Source of the DNA: Nocardioides lijunqiniae
GTDB lineage: Bacteria; Actinomycetota; Actinomycetes; Propionibacteriales; Nocardioidaceae
Length of the DNA: 64,000 nt
Assembly (NCBI RefSeq): GCF_015024225.1
Contig: NZ_JACJGM010000001.1
Location: 62,001-126,000 of the forward strand
Direction of reading: 5' to 3'
Positions 25,595 through 34,519 of the stretch are shown piece after piece. A program made the translations under genes and the position numbers. The first letter of the stretch is position 1, and every line of letters starts with the position of its first letter. The notes under the pieces were generated by a model. It was not told the DNA's origin and made no database searches. It worked only from the letters and a program-made list of their open reading frames with translations.

Positions 25595-25609
25595 GGGACC
25601 ACCGCCCCT
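25595..25609 (+). promoter_or_regulatory. Candidate DosR-like box upstream of the DUF305 gene
   Basis: GGGACCACCGCCCCT matches the mycobacterial DosR motif GGGACTTNNGNCCCT at 10 of 12 defined positions. It ends 34 bases before the preferred start at 25644. GC-rich DNA gives such partial matches by chance, so this is weak alone; it gains weight from a similar match before narK. Confidence 0.3.
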
Positions 25610-25643
25610 ACGGCGGGTCGCCGAACGGCTCCAGGATGAGGGC

Positions 25644-26135
25644 ATGCCTTTCGAGACGTACGTCGACCCCAGAACTCAGCAGGTCCCAGTGAGCGCCGGG
25701 ACGCTCAATGCGGCGGACGATGCGTTTCTCCGAGACGTGGCCGGACTGTTGCACCAAGGCGTCCGGATGAGTGCCATGGCCGCTGACAGGAGCCCTTGCG
25801 ATGAGGTTCAGACGCTGGCGCGGGGTGAGTCCACGGCGCAGAGCGCACAGGTGGCAGCAGTGGAGCATCTGGCCCATGAAGGCAAGGGGGCCGCGCCGGG
25901 CCCGTCGGTGATGCAGGAATGGATGCGCTGCGGTAGCGACAACGAAGAGCTGGCGCAGACACCGCTTTCCACATTTGACGACGTCTACCTCGCGCAGCAG
26001 GTAGCTCAGCACTATGCCGTCATCGAGAGATGTGACCCCGAGATGATCGTGGGCCTCAGCGAGGCGGTCCGCACGTTCTCCGACAGCGTGGTCAGGTCTC
26101 ACACCGCGGGGTTGGATCACATCCACGAGCACTAG
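25644..26135 (+). CDS. DUF305-like four-helix protein, possibly decayed
   Basis: A 163-residue protein. ATG 25644 is chosen because GGATGAGGG precedes it and homology-like sequence begins soon after; an open extension back to 25467 looks non-coding. ADDAFLRDVAGLLHQGVRMS followed by LARGESTAQSAQVAAVEHLA resembles the DUF305 ferritin-like repeat (F..M..HH..A..M and A..I..AQ..EI). A second, weaker repeat may follow (DDVYLAQQVAQHYAVIERC). The usual HH pair reads LLH here and the EI pair is lost, so metal binding is doubtful and the gene may be a decaying copy. No signal peptide is seen, unlike most DUF305 proteins. Codon use is less GC-biased than in neighbours, consistent with an island. Confidence 0.5.
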   Translation: MPFETYVDPRTQQVPVSAGTLNAADDAFLRDVAGLLHQGVRMSAMAADRSPCDEVQTLARGESTAQSAQVAAVEHLAHEGKGAAPGPSVMQEWMRCGSDNEELAQTPLSTFDDVYLAQQVAQHYAVIERCDPEMIVGLSEAVRTFSDSVVRSHTAGLDHIHEH

Positions 26136-26468
26136 TCGGAGCCCCTGCTCGATTCGCCGCCGGTGCCGCTCTCGTGCCGCGATCGGCCGCAGGTAGCGAA
26201 CAACGCGGGTCGCCGGACCCTCCATGCTCCGTGTCTGTGACACAGTGAGACCTCAGGTTGCCCCGGACCCCGGCGACGTCACGTTCTCTGACTCGAGACG
26301 GACCGCCATGCCTACGGTGCACCATGCGCGTCCCGGCGCCCCTCCGAGGTCGCGCCGTTGGACTCCACCCCCGAGGACCTTCGTCCCTGTCGAGAGCCAA
26401 CCCGCCTGTCGTTCCATGGACAGGGGCAGCGCACCGCTGCCCGCTCACGCCAGCGGAAGGCGGTTCGG
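26136..26468. other. Control region upstream of the nar operon
   Basis: 333 bases with no convincing gene. It contains a short dyad GTGTC-TGT-GACAC (26231-26243), which vaguely recalls a CRP/FNR-type site, a DosR-like box (26374-26388), and the narK ribosome site GGAAGG (26455-26460). The stretch probably holds the oxygen- or nitrate-responsive promoter of the operon; I cannot define -35/-10 elements. Confidence 0.5.
26374..26388 (+). promoter_or_regulatory. Candidate DosR-like box upstream of narK
   Basis: AGGACCTTCGTCCCT keeps the GGAC-N4-GTCC dyad and matches GGGACTTNNGNCCCT at 10 of 12 defined positions. It ends 80 bases before the narK start. Placement suits an activator site for a NarL/DosR-type response regulator, such as the one left as a fragment at 44002-44490. 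Inferred. Confidence 0.35.
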
Positions 26469-27713
26469 ATGATCAGCGCCAAGAACGTGCGAGAGCGAGA
26501 GCGAGAGGCGGAGACTGCGCGAGCGGGGTCGCCGTGGCTGATGCTCGTGATCGCCACTCTCGGTTTCGTCGTGAACTTCTGGGCGTGGGCGCTGCTCAGC
26601 CCGCTCGGGCCGCTCTTCCGTGACGAGGGCACCCTCGGCTCGCTCACCGAGTCCGACGTCGCACTCCTCGTCGCCGTGCCCGTGGTCGTCGGCTCGCTCG
26701 GCCGGATCATCGTCGGCGCCCTCACCGACCGCTACGGCGGGCGCGTGATGTTCCCGCTGGTCTCGCTGGCCACCATCGTCCCGACCCTCTTCATCGGGTT
26801 CTTCGCGCTCGACTCCTACGCCCTGCTGCTGGTCGGCGGCTTCTTCCTCGGCATTGGCGGCACGACCTTCGCCGTGGGCGTGCCCTTCGTCAACGCGTGG
26901 TTCCCGCCCGAGCGCCGCGGCCTCGCGGTCGGCGTCTTCGGCGCCGGCATGGGCGGTACGGCGATCAGCGCCCTGACCACGGTCAAGCTCTACGACGGTC
27001 TCGGCACCCGCTCGCCGTTCCTCATCACGGCCGCCGTGCTGGCCGTCTACGCCGCCGTGGCCTGGGTCCTGCTGCGTGACGCTCCCGGTCGCGTGGTGCC
27101 CACGACGTCTCTGGGCGCGCGGCTCTCGGCCAACTCCCGCCTCGCCATCACGTGGCAGGCGTGCATCCTCTACGCCGTCGCTTTCGGTGGGTACGTCGCG
27201 TTCTCGGTCTACCTGCCCAGCTACCTCAAGACCGCCCACGACCTCACCGCGAGCGACGCCGCCAACCGCATGGCCGGCTTCGTGCTGGTGGCCGTCATCA
27301 TGCGCCCCGTCGGTGGCTGGCTCTCCGACAGATTCGGCGCCGTCCCGGTGCTCGCCTCGGGCTACGCCGTCGTGGTCGTGGGCGCCGCGATCTCGGCCGG
27401 CACACCTCCGCTGGACGGCGTCGGCACCGCGGCCTTCCTGGCCATGGCCGCCGCGCTCGGCAGTGGCAGCGGTGCGACGTTCGCGCTGATCGCGAAGGTG
27501 ACCGAGCCCGCGCGCGTCGGTGGCGTGACCGGACTGGTCGGCGCCGCCGGTGGCCTCGGGGGCTTCGTGCCCCCGCTCATCATGGGCTACGTCTACGGAC
27601 GCACCGACTCCTACGCGATCGGCCTGTGGCTGCTGGCACTCGCCGCGGCCGCCACCCTCGTGCTCACCCTGACCATCGTCCGCCGCACCGCCCAGGCACA
27701 GGAGCAGCAGTGA
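26469..27713 (+). CDS. narK: Nitrate/nitrite transporter, NarK family (MFS)
   Basis: A 414-residue major facilitator with about 12 membrane helices, importing nitrate and/or exporting nitrite. ATG 26469 has GGAAGG 8 bases upstream; longer in-frame extension to 26358 is not hydrophobic or conserved. Typical features include GFVVNFWAWALLSPLGPLFRD in TM1, VGSLGRIIVGALTDRYGGRV between TM2 and TM3 (MFS signature), the Gly-rich nitrate signature region VFGAGMGGTAISAL, and GSGSGATFALIAKV plus GLVGAAGGLGGFVPPLIMGY in the C-half. Its stop overlaps the narG GTG start, so transport and reduction are translationally coupled. First gene of narKGHJI-hemerythrin. Confidence 0.95.
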   Translation: MISAKNVREREREAETARAGSPWLMLVIATLGFVVNFWAWALLSPLGPLFRDEGTLGSLTESDVALLVAVPVVVGSLGRIIVGALTDRYGGRVMFPLVSLATIVPTLFIGFFALDSYALLLVGGFFLGIGGTTFAVGVPFVNAWFPPERRGLAVGVFGAGMGGTAISALTTVKLYDGLGTRSPFLITAAVLAVYAAVAWVLLRDAPGRVVPTTSLGARLSANSRLAITWQACILYAVAFGGYVAFSVYLPSYLKTAHDLTASDAANRMAGFVLVAVIMRPVGGWLSDRFGAVPVLASGYAVVVVGAAISAGTPPLDGVGTAAFLAMAAALGSGSGATFALIAKVTEPARVGGVTGLVGAAGGLGGFVPPLIMGYVYGRTDSYAIGLWLLALAAAATLVLTLTIVRRTAQAQEQQ

Positions 27714-30700
27714 CCCAGAGCAAGCCCACCCAGGACATCGGGATCGACGGGGGGCTCGCCGACGCGCTCGTGCGCAGCCGTCGGTTCTTCACCAAGGGCA
27801 CGGTGTCGGAGGACCTGCGGACACTGACGAAGAAGGGCGGCCGTGAGGCCGACGACTTCTACCGGGACCGCTGGAGCCACGACAAGGTCGTGCGCTCCAC
27901 GCACGGCGTCAACTGCACGGGGTCGTGCTCGTGGAAGGTCTACGTCAAGGACGGGATCATCACCTGGGAGACCCAGCAGACCGACTACCCCTCGACGGGC
28001 CCGGACTCGCCGGAGTACGAGCCCCGTGGCTGCCCCCGCGGCGCGGCGTTCTCCTGGTACACCTACTCGCCCACCCGGGTGCGCTACCCCTACGTGCGCG
28101 GCGTCCTGCTGCAGATGTTCCGCGAGGCCAAGGCCCAGCACGGCGGCGACCCGGTCAAGGCGTGGGCGCACATCGTCGAGAACCCCCAGCGCGCCAAGGC
28201 CTACAAGTCCGCCCGCGGCAAGGGTGGGCTCGTGCGCGCCACCTGGGACGAGGCGTCCGAGATCGTCGCCGCGGCGCACGTGCACACGATCAAGAAGTAC
28301 GGGCCCGACCGGGTCGCCGGCTTCTCGCCGATCCCAGCGATGTCGATGGTCTCGCACGCCTCCGGCGCCCGGTTCGTCAACCTGATCGGCGGCTCGATGC
28401 TGAGCTTCTACGACTGGTACGCCGACCTGCCGGTGGCCTCGCCCCAGGTCTTCGGCGACCAGACCGACGTCCCCGAGTCGGGGGACTGGTGGAACGCCGG
28501 CTACCTGATCATGTGGGGCTCCAACCTGCCCGTGACCCGCACGCCCGACGCCCACTGGATGACCGAGGCGCGCTACCGCGGCCAGAAGGTGATCGCGGTC
28601 GCGCCCGACTACGCCGACAACGTGAAGTTCGCCGACGAGTGGCTGGCCGCCAAGCCCGGCACCGACGCGGCGCTCGCGATGGCGATGGGCCACGTGGTGC
28701 TCCAGGAGTTCTTCGTCGACCGTCAGACGCCGTACTTCACCGAGTACGTCAAGAGCTACACCGACCTGCCCCACCTGGTGCGCCTCGAGGAAGGCCCCGA
28801 CGGCACGTTCACGTCGGGCAAGTTCCTCACCGCCTCGGACCTGCCCGCGCACGCCGGAGAAGAGAACGCCGAGTTCAAGACCGTCCTGATCGACGCGCGC
28901 ACCGGTGAGGCCGTGGTGCCCAACGGGTCGCTCGGCCACCGCTACGGCGAGGCCGGCGTCGGCAAGTGGAACCTCGACCTCGGCGACGTCGACCCGATGC
29001 TCACGCTCCTCGACGAGAACGCCGAGAGCGTGACGGTCCGCCTGCCCCGCTTCGACACGGGCGACGGCGCCGCGGCCGACCTGCCGCGCGGGGTGCCGGT
29101 GCGGCGCGTCGACGGCCACCTCGTGACCACGGTCTTCGACCTGCTGCTCGCGCAGTACGGCGTTGGCCGCAGCGTCGGCGGGCGGAGCCTGCCGGGCGAG
29201 TGGGCCAAGGACTACGACGACGCCTCCGCGCCGTACACCCCGGCCTGGCAGGAAACGATCACCGGCGTGCCGGCCGCCACCGCCGCCCGGATCGGGCGCG
29301 AGTTCGCCGCCAACGCCGAGGAGTCGCGCGGCCGTTCGATGATCGTGATGGGCGCCGGGACCAACCACTGGTTCCACTCCGACACGATCTATCGCGCGTT
29401 CCTGACGCTGACCAATCTCACGGGCTGCCAGGGCGTGAACGGCGGCGGCTGGGCGCACTACGTCGGCCAGGAGAAGGTCCGACCCATCACTGGCTACACG
29501 CAGATCGCCAACGCGCTCGACTGGAACCGCCCGCCGCGCAACATGATCCAGACGGCGTTCTGGTACCTGCACACCAACCAGTTCCGCTACGACCAGTTCG
29601 GCGCCGACACCCTGTCGGCCACCACCGGCAAGGGCCAGCTCGCGGGCAAGTCCACCGCCGACGTGATCGCGCAGAGCGCGCGGATGGGGTGGATGCCGTC
29701 GTACCCGACGTTCGACCGCAACCCGCTCGACCTCAGCGACGACGCGGCCGCCGCCGGCAAGCCGGTGGGGGAGTACGTCGTGGACCAGCTGAAGTCCGGC
29801 GACCTGGACTTCGCCGGTGAGGACCCCGACGCCCCGCAGAACTATCCGCGCATCCTGTCGATCTGGCGCGCCAACCTGCTCGGCTCCTCGGGCAAGGGCA
29901 ACGAGTACTTCCTCAAGCACCTGCTCGGCACGGACTCCTCGGTCCGGGCCACGGAGACTCCGGAGGAGCACCGCCCCGTCGACGTGACGTGGCGTGACAC
30001 CGCGCCCGAGGGCAAGCTCGACCTGCTGATGACGATCGACTTCCGCCAGACCAGCACCACGATCTTCTCCGACGTCGTGCTGCCGGCGGCCACCTGGTAC
30101 GAGAAGCACGACCTCAACACCACCGACATGCACCCGTTCGTGCACTCCTTCAACCCCGCGATCGCCCCGCCCTGGCAGACGCGCACCGACTGGGACGCCT
30201 GGCAGACCATCGCCAAGCGCTTCAGCGAGCTGGCCGAGACCCACCTCGGGGTGCGCAAGGACGTGGTCGCGGTGGCGCTCACGCACGACACCCCGGACGC
30301 GATGGCCAACCCGCACGGCGTGGTCCGCGACTGGAAGAAGGGCGAGTGCGAGCCGGTGCCCGGCGTGACCATGCCCAAGCTGGTCGAGGTGGAGCGCGAC
30401 TACGGCGCGGTCTTCGAGAAGATGAACGCCCTCGGGCCGCTGATGGACACCCTCGGTGCGACCACCAAGGGCGTGACCTTCGAGCTCGGCAAGCAGGTCG
30501 ACTACCTGCGGCACAAGAACGGCACGGTGCGCGGTGGCGTGGCCGACGGGCGCCCGTCGCTGAAGCGCGACGTCCAGGTGTGCGAGGCGATCCTCGCGCT
30601 GTCCGGCACCACCAACGGCCACCTCGCGGTGCAGGGGTTCAAGACCCTCGAGAAGCGCACCGGTGTGCAGCTGGCGGACCTGGCCGCGGAGCACGAGGGG

Positions 30701-31450
30701 AAGCAGATCACCTTCGCCGACACCCAGGGGCCACCCGTGCCGGTGATCACCTCCCCGGAGTGGTCGGGCTCGGAGACCGGCGGGCGGCGCTACTCGCCGT
30801 TCACGATCAACGTCGAGCGCAAGAAGCCCTGGCACACGCTGACCGGGCGCATGCACTTCTACCTCGACCACGACTGGATGACCGAGCTCGGTGAGGGACT
30901 GCCGGTCTACCGGCCGCCGCTCAACATGGCGGCGCTCTTCGCCGAGCCGGAGCTCGGGAACGTCTCGGACGGCGCCGGCGGAGCCGAGGTGGAGGGGCTG
31001 ACCGTGCGCTACCTGACGCCGCACAACAAGTGGTCGATCCACTCGGAGTACCAGGACAACCTGTTCATGCTGTCGCTCTCGCGCGGCGGGCAGAACATCT
31101 GGATGAGCCACCGGGACGCGGTGAAGGTCGGGATCAAGGACAACGACTGGATCGAGGCGGTCAACCGCAACGGCGTCGTGGTGGCGCGCGCCATCGTGTC
31201 GCACCGGATGCCCGAGGGGACGGTGTACATGTACCACGCTCAGGACCGGCTGATCGACGTACCGATCGCCGAGACGTCCGGCAAGCGCGGGGGCATCCAC
31301 AACTCCCTGACGCGGCTCCTGGTCAAGCCCTCGCACCTCATCGGGGGCTACGCCCAGCTGGCCTTCGCCTTCAACTACCTCGGCCCCACGGGCAACCAGC
31401 GCGACGAGGTCACGATCATCCGCAAACGCTCACAGAACGTGGAGTACTGA
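27710..31450 (+). CDS. narG: Respiratory nitrate reductase, alpha subunit
   Basis: A 1246-residue molybdopterin (bis-MGD) subunit reducing nitrate to nitrite at the cytoplasmic face. GTG 27710 overlaps the narK stop. The N-terminal FS0 [4Fe-4S] motif has the NarG-type His ligand: STHGVNCTGSCSWKVYV and later PRGCPRGAAFSWYTYSP. NTTDMHPFVHSFNPAI and the molybdopterin dinucleotide-binding end (SEYQDNLFMLSLSRGGQNIW; VEAVNRNGV-like IEAVNRNGVVVARA) are intact. It has no twin-arginine signal, as expected for a cytoplasmic-facing NarG. Length equals the family norm. Electrons arrive from NarI through NarH. Confidence 0.97.
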   Translation: MTQSKPTQDIGIDGGLADALVRSRRFFTKGTVSEDLRTLTKKGGREADDFYRDRWSHDKVVRSTHGVNCTGSCSWKVYVKDGIITWETQQTDYPSTGPDSPEYEPRGCPRGAAFSWYTYSPTRVRYPYVRGVLLQMFREAKAQHGGDPVKAWAHIVENPQRAKAYKSARGKGGLVRATWDEASEIVAAAHVHTIKKYGPDRVAGFSPIPAMSMVSHASGARFVNLIGGSMLSFYDWYADLPVASPQVFGDQTDVPESGDWWNAGYLIMWGSNLPVTRTPDAHWMTEARYRGQKVIAVAPDYADNVKFADEWLAAKPGTDAALAMAMGHVVLQEFFVDRQTPYFTEYVKSYTDLPHLVRLEEGPDGTFTSGKFLTASDLPAHAGEENAEFKTVLIDARTGEAVVPNGSLGHRYGEAGVGKWNLDLGDVDPMLTLLDENAESVTVRLPRFDTGDGAAADLPRGVPVRRVDGHLVTTVFDLLLAQYGVGRSVGGRSLPGEWAKDYDDASAPYTPAWQETITGVPAATAARIGREFAANAEESRGRSMIVMGAGTNHWFHSDTIYRAFLTLTNLTGCQGVNGGGWAHYVGQEKVRPITGYTQIANALDWNRPPRNMIQTAFWYLHTNQFRYDQFGADTLSATTGKGQLAGKSTADVIAQSARMGWMPSYPTFDRNPLDLSDDAAAAGKPVGEYVVDQLKSGDLDFAGEDPDAPQNYPRILSIWRANLLGSSGKGNEYFLKHLLGTDSSVRATETPEEHRPVDVTWRDTAPEGKLDLLMTIDFRQTSTTIFSDVVLPAATWYEKHDLNTTDMHPFVHSFNPAIAPPWQTRTDWDAWQTIAKRFSELAETHLGVRKDVVAVALTHDTPDAMANPHGVVRDWKKGECEPVPGVTMPKLVEVERDYGAVFEKMNALGPLMDTLGATTKGVTFELGKQVDYLRHKNGTVRGGVADGRPSLKRDVQVCEAILALSGTTNGHLAVQGFKTLEKRTGVQLADLAAEHEGKQITFADTQGPPVPVITSPEWSGSETGGRRYSPFTINVERKKPWHTLTGRMHFYLDHDWMTELGEGLPVYRPPLNMAALFAEPELGNVSDGAGGAEVEGLTVRYLTPHNKWSIHSEYQDNLFMLSLSRGGQNIWMSHRDAVKVGIKDNDWIEAVNRNGVVVARAIVSHRMPEGTVYMYHAQDRLIDVPIAETSGKRGGIHNSLTRLLVKPSHLIGGYAQLAFAFNYLGPTGNQRDEVTIIRKRSQNVEY

Positions 31451-31451
31451 C

Positions 31452-33101
31452 ATGCGCGTGATGGCCCAGATGGCGATGGTCATGAACCTGGACAAGTGCA
31501 TCGGGTGCCACACCTGCTCGGTCACCTGCAAGCAGGCGTGGACCAACCGCACCGGCACCGAGTACATCTGGTTCAACAATGTCGAGACGCGGCCCGGCCT
31601 CGGCTACCCGCGGACGTATGAGGACCAGGAGAAGTGGAAGGGCGGCTGGGAGCTCAACAAGCGGGGCCGGCTGGCGCTGAAGGGGGGCGGGCGGTTCAAG
31701 AAGCTGGCCACGATCTTCTCCAACCCCAAGCTGCCCTCGATCGGGGAGTACTACGAGCCCTGGACCTACGACTACTCCACGCTGACCGACGCCCCGGCCC
31801 AGGAGCACACCCCGGTCGCGCGACCCAAGTCGCTGATCTCGGGCAAGGACATGAAGATCGAGTGGTCGGCCAACTGGGACGACGACCTCGGCGGGTCCAC
31901 CGCCACCGCGCACCTCGACCCGATGCTGAAGAAGATCGGCGACAAGGTGAAGTTCGAGTTCGAGCAGACCTTCATGTTCTACCTGCCGCGGATCTGCGAG
32001 CACTGCCTCAACCCGTCGTGCGCCGCGTCGTGCCCCAGCGGCGCGATCTACAAGCGCGAGGAGGACGGCATCGTCCTGGTCGACCAGGAGAAGTGCCGCG
32101 GCTGGCGCATGTGCGTCTCCGGCTGCCCCTACAAGAAGATCTACTTCAACCACAAGACGGGCAAGGCCGAGAAGTGCACGTTCTGCTTCCCGCGGATCGA
32201 GGTCGGCCTGCCGACCGTCTGCTCGGAGACGTGCGTGGGACGGCTGCGCTACATCGGGCTGATGCTCTACGACGCCGACAAGGTGCTCGAGGCGGCGTCC
32301 ACCACGGATGACCAAGGGCTCTACGAGGCCCAGCGTGAGGTCTTCCTGGACCCGTTCGACCCGGAGGTCATGGCCGAGGCCGAGAAGGCCGGCATCGCGC
32401 GCGACTGGATCGACGCCGCGCAGCGCTCGCCGATCTATGCGCTGATCAACACCTTCAAGGTCGCGCTGCCGCTGCACCCGGAGTACCGCACGATGCCCAT
32501 GGTCTGGTACATCCCGCCGCTCTCGCCCGTGGTCGACGTCGTGCAGGAGACGGGGGAGGACGCCGAGGACAAGGGCAACCTGTTCGCCGCCATCGACGCC
32601 CTGCGGATCCCGATCGAGTACCTCGCGGAGCTGTTCACCGCGGGCGACGTGGAGCCGGTCGACGGCGTGCTCAAGAAGCTGGCCGCGATGCGCTGCTACA
32701 TGCGCGACATCAACATGGGACGCGAGCCCGACGGCTCGATCCCGGCGGCGGTCGGGATGAGCGAGGAGGAGATGTACGACATGTACCGCCTGCTCGCGAT
32801 CGCCAAGTACGACGAGCGCTACGTCATCCCGCCCGCCCACGCCGAGCAGGCGCACGCCCTGGAGGAGCTGGCGACCGAGTGCGCGGTCCAGGACTACGGC
32901 GGCGGGCAGCAGGACCTCTTCGGGGAGGGCTCCGGCATGCCGACGCCTCTCGCCGTCGAGAACTTCCAGGCGCTGAAGGACCGGCAGACCTCCGACACCC
33001 TGGCGAGCCCGGCCGACAAGAGCGGCCGGGTGAACCTGCTCAACTGGGACGGCAAGGGCACGCCCTCGGGTCTCTTCCCGCCGCAGGAGAGGGACTCGTG
33101 A
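31452..33101 (+). CDS. narH: Respiratory nitrate reductase, beta subunit
   Basis: A 549-residue iron-sulfur subunit passing electrons from NarI haem to NarG. ATG 31452 follows the narG stop after one base. Cluster motifs: CIGCHTCSVTCKQAW near residue 16; CEHCLNPSCAASCPSGAIY; CRGWRMCVSGCPYKKIY, where Trp replaces the second Cys, giving the expected [3Fe-4S] cluster of NarH; and CTFCFPRIEVGLPTVCSETC. The C-terminal domain is complete, and the end (LLNWDGKGTPSGLFPP) is the typical NarH tail. Its stop overlaps the narJ GTG. Confidence 0.97.
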   Translation: MRVMAQMAMVMNLDKCIGCHTCSVTCKQAWTNRTGTEYIWFNNVETRPGLGYPRTYEDQEKWKGGWELNKRGRLALKGGGRFKKLATIFSNPKLPSIGEYYEPWTYDYSTLTDAPAQEHTPVARPKSLISGKDMKIEWSANWDDDLGGSTATAHLDPMLKKIGDKVKFEFEQTFMFYLPRICEHCLNPSCAASCPSGAIYKREEDGIVLVDQEKCRGWRMCVSGCPYKKIYFNHKTGKAEKCTFCFPRIEVGLPTVCSETCVGRLRYIGLMLYDADKVLEAASTTDDQGLYEAQREVFLDPFDPEVMAEAEKAGIARDWIDAAQRSPIYALINTFKVALPLHPEYRTMPMVWYIPPLSPVVDVVQETGEDAEDKGNLFAAIDALRIPIEYLAELFTAGDVEPVDGVLKKLAAMRCYMRDINMGREPDGSIPAAVGMSEEEMYDMYRLLAIAKYDERYVIPPAHAEQAHALEELATECAVQDYGGGQQDLFGEGSGMPTPLAVENFQALKDRQTSDTLASPADKSGRVNLLNWDGKGTPSGLFPPQERDS

Positions 33102-33793
33102 GCCGCCGCGGCCGCGGCGGCCTGGCCCCGCACCAGCTGACGATCGCGTGGCAGTCGGTCTCGCTCCTGCTCGACTATCCCGACCCCGAGATGCTGGCGC
33201 GCCTGGACGTGATCCGGGCCGCCTCGCAGCGGCTCCCCCAGGCGGTCGGCGACTCGATCCGCGCCTTCGCGGACCACCTGGAGGCCGCGCCCCTGCCGGA
33301 GCTACAGGCCGAGTATGTCGAGACGTTCGACAACCGGCGCCGGTGCAACCTCTTCCTGACCTACTTCGCACACGGAGACACCCGCAAGCGGGGGATGGCC
33401 CTGCTGCGCTTCAAGCAGACCTTCCTTGCCGCGGGCTACGAGCTCGGCGACGCCGAGCTGCCCGACCACCTGTGCGTCGTGCTGGAGTTCGCCGCGACCG
33501 TGGACCAGGAGCAGGGCAGGCAGCTCATGCTCGACCACCGGGCCGGGCTGGAGCTGCTGCGCATCTCGCTCGCCGACATGTCGTCGCCGTGGGCGTCGCT
33601 GCTCGACGCGGTCACGGCGACCCTGCCGCCCCTGCGCGGCGACGAGCGGGACGCCGTACGACGCCTGGCCGCCGAGGGGCCGCCCGAGGAGGAGGTGGGG
33701 CTGGCGCCGTTCGCGGCCCCGCAGTTCAGCCCGGGCGCCTCCTCCGACACGACCCTCCTGCCCATGCCCTCCTTCCCAGGAGCACGCCGATGA
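33098..33793 (+). CDS. narJ: Nitrate reductase molybdenum cofactor assembly chaperone
   Basis: A 231-residue TorD/NarJ-family chaperone that helps insert the molybdenum cofactor into NarG before NarGH joins NarI. GTG 33098 overlaps the narH stop. Signature segments are WQSVSLLLDYPD near the N-terminus and EYVETFDNRRRCNLFLTYFAHGDTRKRG, the highly conserved NarJ core, followed by LPDHLCVVLEFAA. A polar C-terminal extension (PPEEEVGLAPFAAPQFSPG) is usual in actinobacterial NarJ. Cytoplasmic; the stop overlaps narI. Confidence 0.96.
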   Translation: MSRRGRGGLAPHQLTIAWQSVSLLLDYPDPEMLARLDVIRAASQRLPQAVGDSIRAFADHLEAAPLPELQAEYVETFDNRRRCNLFLTYFAHGDTRKRGMALLRFKQTFLAAGYELGDAELPDHLCVVLEFAATVDQEQGRQLMLDHRAGLELLRISLADMSSPWASLLDAVTATLPPLRGDERDAVRRLAAEGPPEEEVGLAPFAAPQFSPGASSDTTLLPMPSFPGARR

Positions 33794-34518
33794 ACGAGTT
33801 CCTCTTCGTCGTGGTGCCCTACGTCTGCCTGACCACGTTCGTCGTCGGCCACGTCTGGCGCTACCGCTACGACAAGTTCGGGTGGACCACCCGGTCCAGC
33901 CAGCTCTACGAGAACCGGCTGCTGCGCATCGGTAGCCCGCTGTTCCATTTCGGGATGCTCGGCGTCGTCGGTGGGCACGTGATCGGGCTGCTCATCCCGC
34001 AGTCGTGGACCGACGCGGTGGGCATCAGTCACACGGCCTACCACGTGGTGGCCGTGGGCGGTGGCCTGCTGGCGGGCATCGCGGCTGTGGTCGGGATGGT
34101 CATCCTGATCTACCGGCGCCGCACGGTCGGCCCCGTGTTCTCGGCGACGACGGTGATGGACAAGGTGATGTACGCCTTCCTGGCCGCCGCGATCGTCCTG
34201 GGCATGTGGAACACCATCGCCGGCTCGATCCTCACCATCGGAGGGGAGTACAACTACCGCGAGGGGGTCTCGGTCTGGTACCGCTCGTTCCTCGCCTTCC
34301 AGCCGGACGCCGACCTGATGGGGGAGGCGCCGCTGGGCTTCCAGCTGCACGCCCTGGTGGCGTTCGCGCTGTTCGCGCTGTGGCCGTTCACTCGCCTCGT
34401 GCACGTCTTCAGCGCTCCGCTGGGCTACCTCACGCGGCCCTACATCGTCTACCGCAGCCGTGACGACCAGGGACTGGGCAGCCACCGCCCGCGCCGGGGC
34501 TGGGACCGGGTCGGCTGA
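33790..34518 (+). CDS. narI: Respiratory nitrate reductase, gamma subunit (cytochrome b)
   Basis: A 242-residue membrane subunit with five helices that oxidises quinol and carries two b haems. It opens MNEFLFVVVPYVCLTTFVVG. Likely haem ligands are His residues in FHFGMLGVVGGHVIGLL and, in the last helix, HALVAFALFALWPFTRLVHVF. KFGWTTRSSQLYENRLLRIG is the conserved NarI cytoplasmic loop. The start overlaps the narJ stop. A two-base gap leads to the hemerythrin gene, making it part of the same transcript. Confidence 0.96.
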   Translation: MNEFLFVVVPYVCLTTFVVGHVWRYRYDKFGWTTRSSQLYENRLLRIGSPLFHFGMLGVVGGHVIGLLIPQSWTDAVGISHTAYHVVAVGGGLLAGIAAVVGMVILIYRRRTVGPVFSATTVMDKVMYAFLAAAIVLGMWNTIAGSILTIGGEYNYREGVSVWYRSFLAFQPDADLMGEAPLGFQLHALVAFALFALWPFTRLVHVFSAPLGYLTRPYIVYRSRDDQGLGSHRPRRGWDRVG

Positions 34519-34519
34519 G

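Noticed and set aside
25608..26243. Minus-strand open frame opposite the DUF305-like gene
   Set aside because: No recognisable domain; the plus strand has DUF305-like helices and a ribosome site.
27611..31336. Long minus-strand open frame opposite narG
   Set aside because: Shadow frame; narG is complete and in a coupled operon on the plus strand.
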